A DNA stretch of 53,702 bases from Candidatus Margulisiibacteriota bacterium (GTDB lineage Bacteria > Margulisbacteria > Riflemargulisbacteria > GWF2-39-127): positions 1 to 53,702 of the forward strand of contig QKMY01000052.1 of NCBI GenBank assembly GCA_003242895.1. The letters are read 5' to 3'. Below, in pieces: positions 36,112 through 45,416 of this stretch (its first letter is position 1; each line of letters opens with the position of its first letter). The translations under genes were made by a program, and so were the position numbers. The notes beneath the pieces are model-generated. The model worked only from the letters and a program-made list of their open reading frames with translations, made no database searches and was not told the DNA's origin.

Positions 36112-37235
36112 TTGGTAAGGTCTTTGATTAGATCATCTTTGTTCTCAAGACCAACCGAGAGCCGTATCAGATCATTTGTTATTCCCAGCTTTCTTCGCTG
36201 TTCCGGAGGGATTGACGCGTGGGACATTCTGCATGGATAAGATAGGATAGATTCAACCCCTCCAAGGCTTACGGCAACAGTCCATAGTTTGGCTTTTTTC
36301 ATTATATCCTGTGCGATTTGTTCTGTAGTAGTTTTGAATGATACTACAGCTCCAAACCCGCGTGCTTGTGCTTTTAAGATATCATGTCCGGGATGGCTGG
36401 CTAATCCGGGATAGTATACTTCTTTGACCCATGGTTGGGTTTGGAGCCATTGTGCAATTACAGTTGCCGATCGTTCTTGGATTGTCATTCTTGCCGAGAG
36501 GGTCTTAATGCCCCTTAAGAGAAGCCAGCAGTCCTGAGGCCCGAGAACTGCTCCAAGCGAATTCTGTACGAAGTAGACTTTCTCCCCGAGCTGTGTGCAG
36601 TCAGTCACAACAATCCCGGCAATCAAATCGCTATGGCCTCCAAGGAATTTGGTTGCACTATGGATACTTATGTTTATGCCATAATCAAGAGGGTTTAAGA
36701 GATAGGGCGACATGAACGTGTTATCTATCATAGTGATCAGGTTGTTCTCTTGGGCTATCTTAGCTGCTCCGACAAGGTCGACGATCCTGAGTAGCGGATT
36801 CGAAGGTGATTCTAAGAATAGTACCTTGGTTTCCTGCCGGATTGCATTTTTGATTTCTTGGAGATTGCAGGTATCCACGAAGGAGTGGGAAATACCGTAT
36901 TTCGTCAGGAATTCTGTTATCAGACGATAGGTGCCGCCATAAATATCCCGGGAGAGGATAATGTGGTCATTCGTTTTCAGTAGAGCCAGGAGTGCCGCTG
37001 ATACCGCTGCCATTCCGGATGAAAAAGCAAAAGCGTTTTTCCCTTTTTCCAAGATGGCCATGGTTTTTTCTAAGGCACTTCTTGTAGGGTTTTCGGAGCG
37101 AGAATAATAGTAGTCCTGCTTGCAGTCGATGTCCTTTTGCCTATAGGTGGAAGCAGTCTGGATAGGGATGCTCATCGCCCCTGTTTGTTCATCAATTTCA
37201 TTTCCATTATGCAGAATCAGCGTATCAAAATCCAT
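36108..37235 (-). CDS. Cystathionine gamma-synthase/lyase-type PLP enzyme
   Basis: A 375-residue Cys/Met metabolism PLP-dependent enzyme. Signatures: YYYSRSENPTRSALE (phosphate/PLP contact), SSGMAAVSAAL, DNTFMSPYLLNPLDYGIN, and the PLP lysine in SATKFLGGHSD near residue 195. Length is normal. Such enzymes make cystathionine from an activated homoserine, or split it to cysteine or homocysteine; the two roles cannot be separated by eye. It lies 25 bases after cysteine synthase, with GGGAG as ribosome site, so the operon handles sulfur transfer between cysteine and homocysteine. Confidence 0.9.
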   Translation of the reverse strand: MDFDTLILHNGNEIDEQTGAMSIPIQTASTYRQKDIDCKQDYYYSRSENPTRSALEKTMAILEKGKNAFAFSSGMAAVSAALLALLKTNDHIILSRDIYGGTYRLITEFLTKYGISHSFVDTCNLQEIKNAIRQETKVLFLESPSNPLLRIVDLVGAAKIAQENNLITMIDNTFMSPYLLNPLDYGINISIHSATKFLGGHSDLIAGIVVTDCTQLGEKVYFVQNSLGAVLGPQDCWLLLRGIKTLSARMTIQERSATVIAQWLQTQPWVKEVYYPGLASHPGHDILKAQARGFGAVVSFKTTTEQIAQDIMKKAKLWTVAVSLGGVESILSYPCRMSHASIPPEQRRKLGITNDLIRLSVGLENKDDLIKDLTN

Positions 37236-37260
37236 GCTCTTCTCCCAACCTTGTATTTAA

Positions 37261-38193
37261 TCAAAGTGCAGCCTCTTCGAAAAGCCATGTGCTAAGGTAC
37301 CGCTCACCAGCATCAGGTAAAATTACGACAATACGTTTGCCGCTGTTTTCCGATCTTTTTGCCACTTCAAGTGCAGACCAAAGCGCAGCTCCCGATGATA
37401 TGCCGACAAGAATTCCTTCCTCTTTTCCGAGTCGCCTGGCTGTTGTTCCGGCATCTGAATCTTTCACTTTTATAATTTCATCAATTATTGATGTATTCAA
37501 TATCTGAGGAATGAATCCGGCGCCAATTCCTTGTATTTTGTGTGGTCCGGGTGTGCCACCTGAAATTACAGGGGAACTCTCCGGCTCCACTGCCACAATC
37601 CGGACGTTTTTGTTTTTGCTTTTGAGAACTTCTCCAACACCGGTGATAGTACCACCGGTCCCTACTCCTCCGATGAAAATATCTATTTTGCCATCAGTAT
37701 CTCTCCAGATTTCTTCTGCTGTTGTCTTCCGATGTATTTCAGGATTGGCCGGGTTCTGGAACTGCTGGGGAATAAACGAGTTTGGTATTTGCATTGCTAG
37801 TTCTTCCGCTTTGGCAATCGCGCCTTTCATTCCTTTGGTACCTTCGGTCAATACCAACTCGGCGCCAAGTGCCTTGAGCATTTTTCTTCGTTCGATACTC
37901 ATCGTTTCAGGCATTGTAAGGATTAGCCGATATCCTTTGGTTGCCGCTACAAAAGCCAGTGCTATTCCGGTATTTCCGCTTGTCGGTTCGATTATTGTAG
38001 TATCGGGTTTAAGTAATCCTTTTTTTTCCGCGTCTTCAATCATAGCAACCCCGATCCTGTCTTTAACGCTCGATCCTGGGTTAAAGTACTCAAGTTTGGC
38101 AACGATTTCTGCTTTTCCGTCTTTGTTTAATTTGCTGATTTTGACTAATGGGGTATTCCCAATGAGTTCGGTAATGTTGTTCGCAATTTTCAT
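37261..38193 (-). CDS. cysK: Cysteine synthase (O-acetylserine sulfhydrylase)
   Basis: A 310-residue fold-type II PLP enzyme with the PLP lysine K44 in NPGSSVKDR, the substrate loop [10 protein letters not shown], the glycine-rich phosphate site [10 protein letters not shown] and a normal length. It joins O-acetylserine with sulfide to make cysteine. Because it is paired with a cystathionine gamma-synthase/lyase-type gene, it could instead be a cystathionine-forming enzyme (MccA-like) using homocysteine. AAAGGAGG precedes the ATG. I see no S-box, T-box or similar leader in the 175 bases upstream. Confidence 0.9.
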   Translation of the reverse strand: MKIANNITELIGNTPLVKISKLNKDGKAEIVAKLEYFNPGSSVKDRIGVAMIEDAEKKGLLKPDTTIIEPTSGNTGIALAFVAATKGYRLILTMPETMSIERRKMLKALGAELVLTEGTKGMKGAIAKAEELAMQIPNSFIPQQFQNPANPEIHRKTTAEEIWRDTDGKIDIFIGGVGTGGTITGVGEVLKSKNKNVRIVAVEPESSPVISGGTPGPHKIQGIGAGFIPQILNTSIIDEIIKVKDSDAGTTARRLGKEEGILVGISSGAALWSALEVAKRSENSGKRIVVILPDAGERYLSTWLFEEAAL

Positions 38194-38368
38194 TTTAGAT
38201 CCTCCTTTAATTCTTTTCCAAAAAAGTATTTTTATTTAAACTTAATTCTATAGATTAGTTTATATCTTTTCTAGTGCTTGTTCAATCTCGCTAATAATCC
38301 CAGGATCCGATGGGAATAGTGATTGATCAGAATATCTCTAAAATGTAAAAATGATTATATGAATTACT

Positions 38369-39871
38369 TCAGGTTATTAATTCTGTATATCTATGATGGA
38401 AAGAGATTTCGTCTCCATGGGCTAAGTAAGACGATAATATATATTCTCTGTTATTAGGATTGCTAATATCGATGGGTTTTCCGTTAATTTTTATTATCGT
38501 TTCATTAATATCAACGTAAGAATCCTGGAGTAATTCCAGAAGGGTTGTATCTTCACTTATTTTTGCATCTATTCCGTTGACTATAATATTTACTTTATTA
38601 TCCGATTTTTTTGGGCGGGCTTCATAGGGACCTTCTTCTTTAGTTACGAGAAAATATTCCCAGAAATCAGTGGCATGTTTTTTATCCCCTAATATATCGA
38701 GTACATGTTTTATTGATTGAGCAAAATCCATGGCTTTGTTTTTATCCAAGGCATCCACAATTCCCATTGCCAGATCTGCGTAAGAAAAGCCGTTTAATAT
38801 AAACGGCTCGGAGAATGAATAAGGATAGAATGTTTTGTCAAAGTCTATATTGTCGAGATCAATAACCGTGCATTTGTATTTATCTCCTATTACCTGAATG
38901 ACCACATTCCGATTATTAGGATCATCAAAAAATATTTTTTCATTAAAGGCAGTCCAGTAACGAAGATATGCAGCAACAGTTATTCTTCCTTTTATTTCTT
39001 TGGCAGGTTCGCTGGCAATTGATGGTAGCAATGCTTCTGTGTAGACAATCCTTTGCTGTTTATCATTATCTTTCGCCTGGTATAAGCCTCCTATCGGCAG
39101 GTGTAAGAACAGGTCGATTTCCCTTGCCTGGTGGGCAATTTCAATATATTTACTAGCATATTCAATATCATATTTGTGCCCTGTGTCAGAAAAAGCCACA
39201 TCTTTTTTAACTACTTTTACCAGGAAAGTAAAATGATACCCTGTATCAAGGATACAGGAGATCCGGTATACTCGTTTAAATCCGCCTTCCGAAAAATAAG
39301 AAGCATTGATTATTCTCATGTTATCTATTGAAATATCCGAACGGCGAAAGATATTTCTGAACACATCGTCATATACTTCTTTACGCTTCAAAATATCATT
39401 AAGAACAGTCTGTTCATTGTCCATAACATTATTAGCAAAATGAATGGAAACATTAGTGGAAATTCCGGCAGTTGTTCGGGCATGATAGGATTTCCATATA
39501 TTGAGTTGCCGTTCAAAATGATTAACTAATGGCTTTAAATTCTGAGCTATTTTGTGTTTGTTGTTACTGAGTAGTTTATCAATATTATTTAATTGGGTAT
39601 TAATTCGTTTATTTGATTCATTGGCGATTGTATATTCTTCTATAATCCTTGCTATATCTTTAATCTGCGGTATATCCTGATGTGCAATGGTTATCAGGTC
39701 ATTGAGTAAATATTTTATTTCGTCAAGAGCTTTTACCCATAGCTGTTCATTAATGAAAGACTTTATTTTGTTGATATTATCAGTATATTGATCATCAGGT
39801 ATTCCGATGCTCTGCTTATTAAATACAATATGAGTAGGTTCCTCTGGTATAGAGATGACTTTGTTTTTCAC
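38369..39871 (-). CDS. Kinase-like protein with C-terminal ThiS-like domain
   Basis: A 500-residue protein starting at GTG (AAGGA eight bases ahead). About 1-150 is helical. About 165-400 resembles a protein-kinase/aminoglycoside-phosphotransferase fold: a Gly-rich loop YFSEGGFKRVYRIS, a strand with Lys (FLVKVVKKD), DDPNNRNVVI at the catalytic-loop position, and VIDLDNIDF as metal-binding D. About 425-500 resembles a ThiS/ubiquitin-like beta-grasp domain (VNIIVNGIDAKI, TLLELLQDS, LAHGDEISF) but lacks a terminal GG, so it is unlikely to be a sulfur carrier. It lies downstream of the CapK-like/flippase pair on the same strand. Function unknown; domain calls are by eye. Confidence 0.68.
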   Translation of the reverse strand: MKNKVISIPEEPTHIVFNKQSIGIPDDQYTDNINKIKSFINEQLWVKALDEIKYLLNDLITIAHQDIPQIKDIARIIEEYTIANESNKRINTQLNNIDKLLSNNKHKIAQNLKPLVNHFERQLNIWKSYHARTTAGISTNVSIHFANNVMDNEQTVLNDILKRKEVYDDVFRNIFRRSDISIDNMRIINASYFSEGGFKRVYRISCILDTGYHFTFLVKVVKKDVAFSDTGHKYDIEYASKYIEIAHQAREIDLFLHLPIGGLYQAKDNDKQQRIVYTEALLPSIASEPAKEIKGRITVAAYLRYWTAFNEKIFFDDPNNRNVVIQVIGDKYKCTVIDLDNIDFDKTFYPYSFSEPFILNGFSYADLAMGIVDALDKNKAMDFAQSIKHVLDILGDKKHATDFWEYFLVTKEEGPYEARPKKSDNKVNIIVNGIDAKISEDTTLLELLQDSYVDINETIIKINGKPIDISNPNNREYILSSYLAHGDEISFHHRYTELIT

Positions 39872-39952
39872 TCAAAAATCCTTGCCTGAAATATTTAGTC
39901 TATTATTATATCGTTGAAGTTTATTATATATTTCAAAATGATAGTTTATTTT

Positions 39953-41341
39953 CTAATTCCGTTGCTCGCAGCTCACTTGTTGCCATATTTTATCCGGGGA
40001 CACTTTTGATATGAAGTAACGGTATTTACCGTTTGCCGGTTTTGGTATTGAATCAACAACTTTAACATCTAACGATGATCCATGGCCCAGTACATCTGAT
40101 ATTTCTTTTTTTACTTTATCAATGATTTGCTGGTTATTGGAATTATCCGTAACAATTGATATCGTGAATGTTTCGATGGTGTCCTGGCAGAACTGGAATT
40201 CTTTGACTCCCTGGATGTCAAAGAATTTATGTGTGAAATGATCGACGTCGTAAACCGACCCGTTTTTTAAGGTAAGGAAGTCGGTATCTCTTCCCATAAT
40301 CTGTTTGAACATAAGAGAATTCCTTCCACAACTACAGATTTGTTTTGTTGCGATCCCGACATCTCCAACGCGGTAGCGTATAAAAGGCATTCCATAGTTA
40401 TTAAGATCAGTAACAATAATTTCTCCCGGCTTATCAATGACCTCTTCTCCGGTTATCGGGTCCAGACACTCAACTACTACGTTTTCCACGAAGATATGGA
40501 GACCGGAATGTGCCTCGCATTCACTTGCGATACCGTTGACTTCACGGCTGCCGTATCGATCGAATATTTTTACTCCGAATACCCCTTCGATGGTCCTCCT
40601 CATATGCGGGTAGAGGGTTTCGCAGGAAGTCGAGATTGCTATTTTCGGATAATTTGGTTTAATCTTTCTTGCCTCAAGATATTTCGCGATTAAATAGATA
40701 GAAGAAGTATATGAACTGATAATTTCAGGTTTGAATTTTGACATATCGAGATGATAGGCTTCTATTTTTTTTTCAGAGAGCTCGGCTATATTATAGAATC
40801 TGGTGTTTTGGATATAGTCTTTGCAGTTGAGTAACAATTTGCTGGTTTTTGGCATGCAGCCCCATATTCTGGCCAGTCGTGCACCATAATACCAGCCGCA
40901 CATTTCATTGATAATCATATTAGTTGACCAGACATGCTTTTGATAGTCAGTGTCCTGATAAAAAAGCAGAGGTGTTCCGGTCGACCCGCTGGTTGTTATC
41001 GGGATGAGTTTTTTTTGATTATTCGTGAGCATGTTTCTTCCTTCGCTGCGAATAATCTCCTTTGTCAGAATCGGGAATTTTTTTAAGTCGGTAATCGTTA
41101 TGTTCTCTATAGGTTTCTTTAGGTTTTTAATGAACACATTATAATAGGGCGCTTTCTGTGCTACATATAACAACTTTTTCAGCTTGTCTAGCTGGAACCG
41201 TTCAATGGTAGAACGCTCAGAATGATGGATTAGTTGGTTTTGATGAAGGTTTTTCCAGTAATCTTTTTTTCCCAATCGCGAAAACGACATTTTTATTGGA
41301 TTTTTGCATATTACATCTTGAATGAAACTTTTTGTCCTCAT
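39953..41341 (-). CDS. CapK/PaaK-like adenylate-forming enzyme
   Basis: A 462-residue member of the phenylacetate-CoA ligase-like ANL branch. The P-loop ITTSGSTGTPLLFY is near residue 110-125; YGSREVNGIASEC (the A5-type motif) near 270; PFIRYRVGDVG near 325; and a Cys-containing CSCGRN stretch near 345. CapK-type members occur in capsule and surface-polysaccharide clusters and may activate acyl or sugar-acid groups; the substrate is not known. The gene lies 21 bases after a flippase, consistent with that setting. Confidence 0.82.
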   Translation of the reverse strand: MRTKSFIQDVICKNPIKMSFSRLGKKDYWKNLHQNQLIHHSERSTIERFQLDKLKKLLYVAQKAPYYNVFIKNLKKPIENITITDLKKFPILTKEIIRSEGRNMLTNNQKKLIPITTSGSTGTPLLFYQDTDYQKHVWSTNMIINEMCGWYYGARLARIWGCMPKTSKLLLNCKDYIQNTRFYNIAELSEKKIEAYHLDMSKFKPEIISSYTSSIYLIAKYLEARKIKPNYPKIAISTSCETLYPHMRRTIEGVFGVKIFDRYGSREVNGIASECEAHSGLHIFVENVVVECLDPITGEEVIDKPGEIIVTDLNNYGMPFIRYRVGDVGIATKQICSCGRNSLMFKQIMGRDTDFLTLKNGSVYDVDHFTHKFFDIQGVKEFQFCQDTIETFTISIVTDNSNNQQIIDKVKKEISDVLGHGSSLDVKVVDSIPKPANGKYRYFISKVSPDKIWQQVSCEQRN

Positions 41342-41362
41342 TTCTTTCCCCTTTTTTGTGGT

Positions 41363-42841
41363 CTACGTTTTTTTAATATTCAATAAAAAAGCCTTGTTTT
41401 TTATTAGATAAAATCCGATTGCTAAGATTATCATGACGAAGTTGATAAGTGTTATTTTTATGCATGAAAGAATGCTAAATCCTATTGAAAACCAGTAGGT
41501 ATTGATATAGTACCCTAGAATAAGTCCGCAGCTAATTAACGCTACGTGGAGTAAGTCTTTATTCCAGGCATATTCTATCGACGTTTCCTTGTATTTCAAC
41601 CTGATAACTGTTATCCCGACCAGGTATCCTAAAGTCTGCGCAATAGAAAAGCCAATGAGTCCGAATGTCATGCCGAATATGATTTCAAGTGAGACTGTGG
41701 TAATTCCTACATAAAAAGATAATTTAAATACATCGTTTGGTTCGTTGTAGAGATATACACCGGTAATTGATACCGTATACAGCATATAGGAAACAATAGA
41801 TAAAGCCAGGATATTCAAAAGATAGTAATATTCTATGAATTTCTCGCCGCCTAGCAGGTACATGAATAGTTTTGAATTGAGAAATACCAGTGATATTCCA
41901 ATAACCACCAGAAAAATGAGTATGCTTGATACTTTATCCAGATTTGCCCTGAAAACTTCAATGCCACGGGATTTGATTTCTGCCAGTTTAGGCACCACCG
42001 TATCATAAAGAGCTTCAAAAACAAGGGTTATGAGATTTATTATTTTTTTTGCGATAAAGTAAATGGCCAATTTGTCAGGAGAGAACATGAAAGCGATCAA
42101 TGCCTGATCGGCCTGGGTAAATATAAACCTCATAATTCCTTGACCGTAATATGGGAAAGAGATTTTGATGAAATCCATTGCCGGGTATTTGTTGTATTTG
42201 CCGAACAAGTATGAACGCAGATCAATTATTGACCAGATTAACCCGAGGAGTGTGCCGATTAGAAATCCCACCATGATACCTTGCAGCCCGTATCCTAAAA
42301 TCATCAATATCGCAGCGATTATTCTTTGAGAAATGTTAGTTATAACATTTAATACGGACATTGTTGTAAAGCTTTGGAAAGACTGATAAATGAGTATCAT
42401 TCTATCAAAAATCGCATAGAAAAAACTATTAATAATTATCCAGTCAATATAGTTTGAGTATACAGGGGATTTTAAAAATATCATCGATATCTGATAGTCA
42501 AAAAGAATTCCGATCAAAGCGATAATAAATGTAGCAAGAGCAGAGATTGCTACGGTTATTTTGACAATGTCGGATATCTTTCCTTGTTCTTTTTTTGCTT
42601 GTAATTCTGGGATCAATCGAAGTGCCATCGTGTTCAATCCCAAACCTCCGACCAGACCCAGCAATGAGTAAAAAACGAACATAGCTGCGAATATACCTAG
42701 ATCTGTCTGACTTAAATGTCGGGATGTATAAGCAATATAGCCTAGTGTAATGAACAGCAAGGCTATCTTTGTCGACAAATTAATAATGCTGTTTTTTGCT
42801 ACGCTTTTTCCGGGTATTTTACTGGTAATGTAGCTTATCAT
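41363..42841 (-). CDS. Polysaccharide flippase (Wzx/MATE-like)
   Basis: A 492-residue integral membrane protein with about 12-14 helices across its whole length. The N-terminal part (NSIINLSTKIALLFITLGYIAY, DLGIFAAMFVFYSLLGLVGG) is typical of the polysaccharide biosynthesis flippase family within the MOP superfamily. It would move a lipid-linked glycan across the inner membrane. GAGGAG precedes the ATG. It is the second frame behind the promoter at 43024-43052, after a 41-aa frame. No glycosyltransferases are in the window. Confidence 0.86.
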   Translation of the reverse strand: MISYITSKIPGKSVAKNSIINLSTKIALLFITLGYIAYTSRHLSQTDLGIFAAMFVFYSLLGLVGGLGLNTMALRLIPELQAKKEQGKISDIVKITVAISALATFIIALIGILFDYQISMIFLKSPVYSNYIDWIIINSFFYAIFDRMILIYQSFQSFTTMSVLNVITNISQRIIAAILMILGYGLQGIMVGFLIGTLLGLIWSIIDLRSYLFGKYNKYPAMDFIKISFPYYGQGIMRFIFTQADQALIAFMFSPDKLAIYFIAKKIINLITLVFEALYDTVVPKLAEIKSRGIEVFRANLDKVSSILIFLVVIGISLVFLNSKLFMYLLGGEKFIEYYYLLNILALSIVSYMLYTVSITGVYLYNEPNDVFKLSFYVGITTVSLEIIFGMTFGLIGFSIAQTLGYLVGITVIRLKYKETSIEYAWNKDLLHVALISCGLILGYYINTYWFSIGFSILSCIKITLINFVMIILAIGFYLIKNKAFLLNIKKT

Positions 42842-42853
42842 AATTGAACTCCT

Positions 42854-42979
42854 CTAGAACGAGATGTGTAATGGTATGGATTTCCTATCCTTATGCGCCT
42901 GGTACGAATATATTTTTTGTGCCACTTCTTTGAAATAATAGCCTTTTTCCTTATGATTAATGTTAAATCTGCTATACAT
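42854..42979 (-). CDS. Small 41-aa protein or leader peptide before the flippase
   Basis: ATG at 42979 has GGGGA six bases ahead and lies just downstream of a strong promoter; the frame ends 12 bases before the flippase start, overlapping its ribosome site. The product is basic and aromatic (many Tyr, Lys, His) with no membrane segment. Position and start signals support translation; it could be a leader peptide controlling flippase translation or a small functional protein. Confidence 0.5.
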   Translation of the reverse strand: MYSRFNINHKEKGYYFKEVAQKIYSYQAHKDRKSIPLHISF

Positions 42980-43023
42980 TTTATTCCCCGATGGGTCAAT
43001 TTTGCATTCTGAATTTCTGATGT

Positions 43024-43052
43024 TATTTATTGCTTTATCTTTGTTTTGTCAA
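43024..43052 (-). promoter_or_regulatory. Promoter of the flippase operon
   Basis: On the minus strand, TTGACA (43052-43047) and TAAATA (43029-43024) are 17 bases apart. The leader to the flippase is about 175 bases and contains the 41-aa frame. Confidence 0.65.
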
Positions 43053-43156
43053 GGAATATGTATGCGAATCGTTAACAACCTAAAGAGGTAATCACGGTTA
43101 CTTTGTTTGTTGGATTCTCAGAATTCGGGAAAAACTGTGATGAACTTAATCAGTAA

Positions 43157-43837
43157 TTAATTCTTATCAAGAGCCTGGTTAAAATTCATTGTTGTGGATA
43201 GATACTCTCTATTCATGCTGCTGACAAGCGGCGGATTAACGATGCTGATAATTTGGAAGGTATCTTTTTCGTAGATATCTAATTTAAGAACAAGGTTTGA
43301 CTTGTCACTGTTATCATTAAGTTTTCGATTAATCTCATCCTGCGTGATATTATTGATTTTAAGGTCTTTGGCTATAGTATCGAGATTAATTGCACCTTCC
43401 ATCGATGCCCAGCCTGCACTTAGTTCCAGATATTTTTGAATGAAGACGGTGCAGACTCCATTTTTGTAACTATAATGAAGGATTCTTGGGCTTTTTTCGA
43501 ACTCGAAGAAGCTGGGATAATAATCTGAATTGATTGATCCGTTATTAAGGAAACTTAGGTAATCATCTAACAATGGCGGCATAAAGATCCGTTTAAACCT
43601 ATTGCCCATATATTCTTTGAACTTTTCATCGGTAGTATCAGAAAAATTGAAGCTTTTATAATTGCTGTAGAGTTGATAGTATTCTTTGACCGGAACAGGT
43701 AATCCTGTGTTGACATGTGTTTTGGCTTTAGTCTGTTTTTCCGTAATTTTGCTTGAATGCCAAATATAAAATGAAACCACAATGAGAAGAATGAAAGAAA
43801 TCGCAATAAATGCTGTTACGTATTTGTTTTCCTTCAT
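43157..43837 (-). CDS. Unknown membrane-anchored protein, 226 aa
   Basis: An N-terminal membrane anchor (about 7-27, YVTAFIAISFILLIVVSFYIW) precedes a ~195-residue extracytoplasmic domain with mixed alpha/beta pattern and several aromatic residues. I do not recognise it. AAAAGGAG precedes the ATG by 12 bases. It lies upstream of the flippase operon but is separated by that operon's own promoter, so it is probably an independent unit. Confidence 0.7.
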   Translation of the reverse strand: MKENKYVTAFIAISFILLIVVSFYIWHSSKITEKQTKAKTHVNTGLPVPVKEYYQLYSNYKSFNFSDTTDEKFKEYMGNRFKRIFMPPLLDDYLSFLNNGSINSDYYPSFFEFEKSPRILHYSYKNGVCTVFIQKYLELSAGWASMEGAINLDTIAKDLKINNITQDEINRKLNDNSDKSNLVLKLDIYEKDTFQIISIVNPPLVSSMNREYLSTTMNFNQALDKN

Positions 43838-44069
43838 AACCGGAGATACTCCTTTTGATATTATATATGTTGCGAAATAATTGTTTAGTATAGTGTGCTT
43901 TTATTATAGGCTAGAAAAGTCTGTATATCAATAATATTGTATGGATGTAATATTAATATATAATCATATTTGACGCCTGAATCTTGGATGTGATAAAGTG
44001 CATGCCGTAAAATGTTATTCTGATGTCGAAGGCAAATTCCGCTGAAGCGTTTAAGGGTTTGCCCGTATA

Positions 44070-44252
44070 ATGTCATTTGATCAGCAAGAAGCTAATGCTC
44101 GAAACCAGATATCGTCTTTTTATAACATAGTTGTCAGACAATATAACACAATGGCGCAGAAAAAAATGGAGATGGTCAAAATAGCTTTAAAAACTACAGA
44201 GATTGATTCCTTGAGCGGAAAGAATATTTGTGAATGGAGGTTGTCTCTATGA
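44070..44252 (+). CDS. Possible 60-aa protein coupled to the adaptor lipoprotein
   Basis: A short charged, helical frame whose TGA stop overlaps the chosen ATG of the next gene (ATGA at 44249-44252), which suggests coupling. Against it: the start ATG overlaps a TATAAT at 44066-44071, and only a distant AAGGG could serve as ribosome site. If TATAAT is the true -10, translation from 44070 is impossible. Uncertain. Confidence 0.38.
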   Translation: MSFDQQEANARNQISSFYNIVVRQYNTMAQKKMEMVKIALKTTEIDSLSGKNICEWRLSL

Positions 44253-45151
44253 GATCTTATATTAAGGTTGGGTTTTGGTTTGTTTTTTTGTTATTACTGT
44301 TATTAGTACAGAGTTGTAATCCACGTCGGGCTGATACCTATGATGGACAGATTGAAGCTACTAAGATTAAGTTGTCATCGAAATTAATGGGCACGATTGC
44401 TTCGGTGACAGTCCATGAGGGCGATATCGTAGCAACCGGTCAAGTGCTGGTAACCATAGACACAGAGAATATTACAGTGCAACGTAAGCAGCAGCAAGAG
44501 AAAATCCAGGAATCTAACCTTAACGTGCAATCAACGAATGCCCAGATCAGACAAATTGAGGCACAACTTAACTACAACAAGGAACAGTTGGAAAAGACGG
44601 CAGCACTGGTTAAAGAAGGTGCTGCTACAACACAGCAACGTGATCAACTTTTGTCACAGGTAAAGTCACTTCAAGCTCAGGTCGATTCGTTGCGGGTCAA
44701 TTATCGAATAGCTCTGAATAGGATACAGCAATCCAAAACTGCCATCGATCTAATTGATATACAGGTAGGGGACGCTATTGTCCGCTCGCCTATCAATGGA
44801 ACGATAACGAACAAGTACCATAATGAAGGCGAGTTGGTTAATCCCGGGACACCCTTAGTTGAGCTTGCAGACCTTAGAAATATCGAGGTCCACATATATG
44901 TTCCACTTGAACAGTTGTCCGGGATAAAACTTGGGCAACCTGCCTACATACATGTTGATGGATTACCATCAACAATTACCGGGAACATATCTTGGATCGC
45001 CTCAGAAGCTGAATTTACCCCTAAAACTATTCTCACCAAAGAGACTCGTACCACGCTTGTTTATGAAGTTAAAATTGACGTAATTAATAAATCCGGAATC
45101 CTCAAGATCGGTATGCCTGTAGAGGTAACTATAGGACGCCGAGATGTCTGA
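44249..45151 (+). CDS. HlyD-type periplasmic adaptor (membrane-fusion) lipoprotein
   Basis: A 300-residue lipoprotein with signal LLLVQSC (lipobox Cys about residue 23). A biotinyl-lipoyl half (IEATKIKLSSKLMGTIASV, GDIVATGQVL) is followed by a long coiled-coil hairpin (about 75-165), the second lipoyl half (IVRSPINGTITN, EGELVNPGTPLVEL) and a beta-barrel domain. This is the adaptor of tripartite efflux or secretion systems, linking an inner-membrane pump to an outer-membrane channel. No pump or TolC gene lies next to it, which is unusual. Start chosen from TGGAGG eight bases ahead. Confidence 0.87.
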   Translation: MRSYIKVGFWFVFLLLLLLVQSCNPRRADTYDGQIEATKIKLSSKLMGTIASVTVHEGDIVATGQVLVTIDTENITVQRKQQQEKIQESNLNVQSTNAQIRQIEAQLNYNKEQLEKTAALVKEGAATTQQRDQLLSQVKSLQAQVDSLRVNYRIALNRIQQSKTAIDLIDIQVGDAIVRSPINGTITNKYHNEGELVNPGTPLVELADLRNIEVHIYVPLEQLSGIKLGQPAYIHVDGLPSTITGNISWIASEAEFTPKTILTKETRTTLVYEVKIDVINKSGILKIGMPVEVTIGRRDV

Positions 45152-45263
45152 GATTATAGTATAGGTAAAAATCTGAGCAAATCCTACTGTACTGGGAATA
45201 TCAGGAGAAGCTGGATTCTGATCGAATCAATAAACTCATTAATTTTCACGCACTGTTTTAATT

Positions 45264-45299
45264 ACGGTTCTTAACCGTCAGAGACAATTGGTATATAAT
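45264..45299 (+). promoter_or_regulatory. Promoter with inverted repeat over its -35
   Basis: TTAACC (45271-45276) and TATAAT (45294-45299) are 17 bases apart. ACGGTT ctt AACCGT (45264-45278) is a perfect 6-bp inverted repeat covering the -35 and could be an operator. Confidence 0.5.
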
Positions 45300-45389
45300 T
45301 GATAATAGGTGGACGAGCCGTCCTCTGTACGGGTTTATTCTTTATTAGCTGGTGATTGAATAAAAGTCAGCACGTATTACATTATACCG

Positions 45390-45416
45390 GGAACTTTTTG
45401 AGTTGCGGAATTGTTG
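45390..45416 (+). promoter_or_regulatory. Candidate ECF-sigma promoter, copy C (outer-membrane protein gene)
   Basis: GGAACT at 45390-45395, 15 bases, TTGTTG at 45411-45416, about 60 bases before the gene. The -10-like part differs from the other copies in its last two bases. GGGAACTTTTT is shared exactly with copy B. Confidence 0.5.

Noticed and set aside
37511-38239. Plus-strand 242-codon frame opposite cysK
   Set aside because: Pro/Ser/Ile-rich antisense of a conserved enzyme; no start signals.
38194-38368. Sulfur-related riboswitch or T-box upstream of cysK
   Set aside because: No conserved T-box sequence, S-box core or terminator hairpin found.
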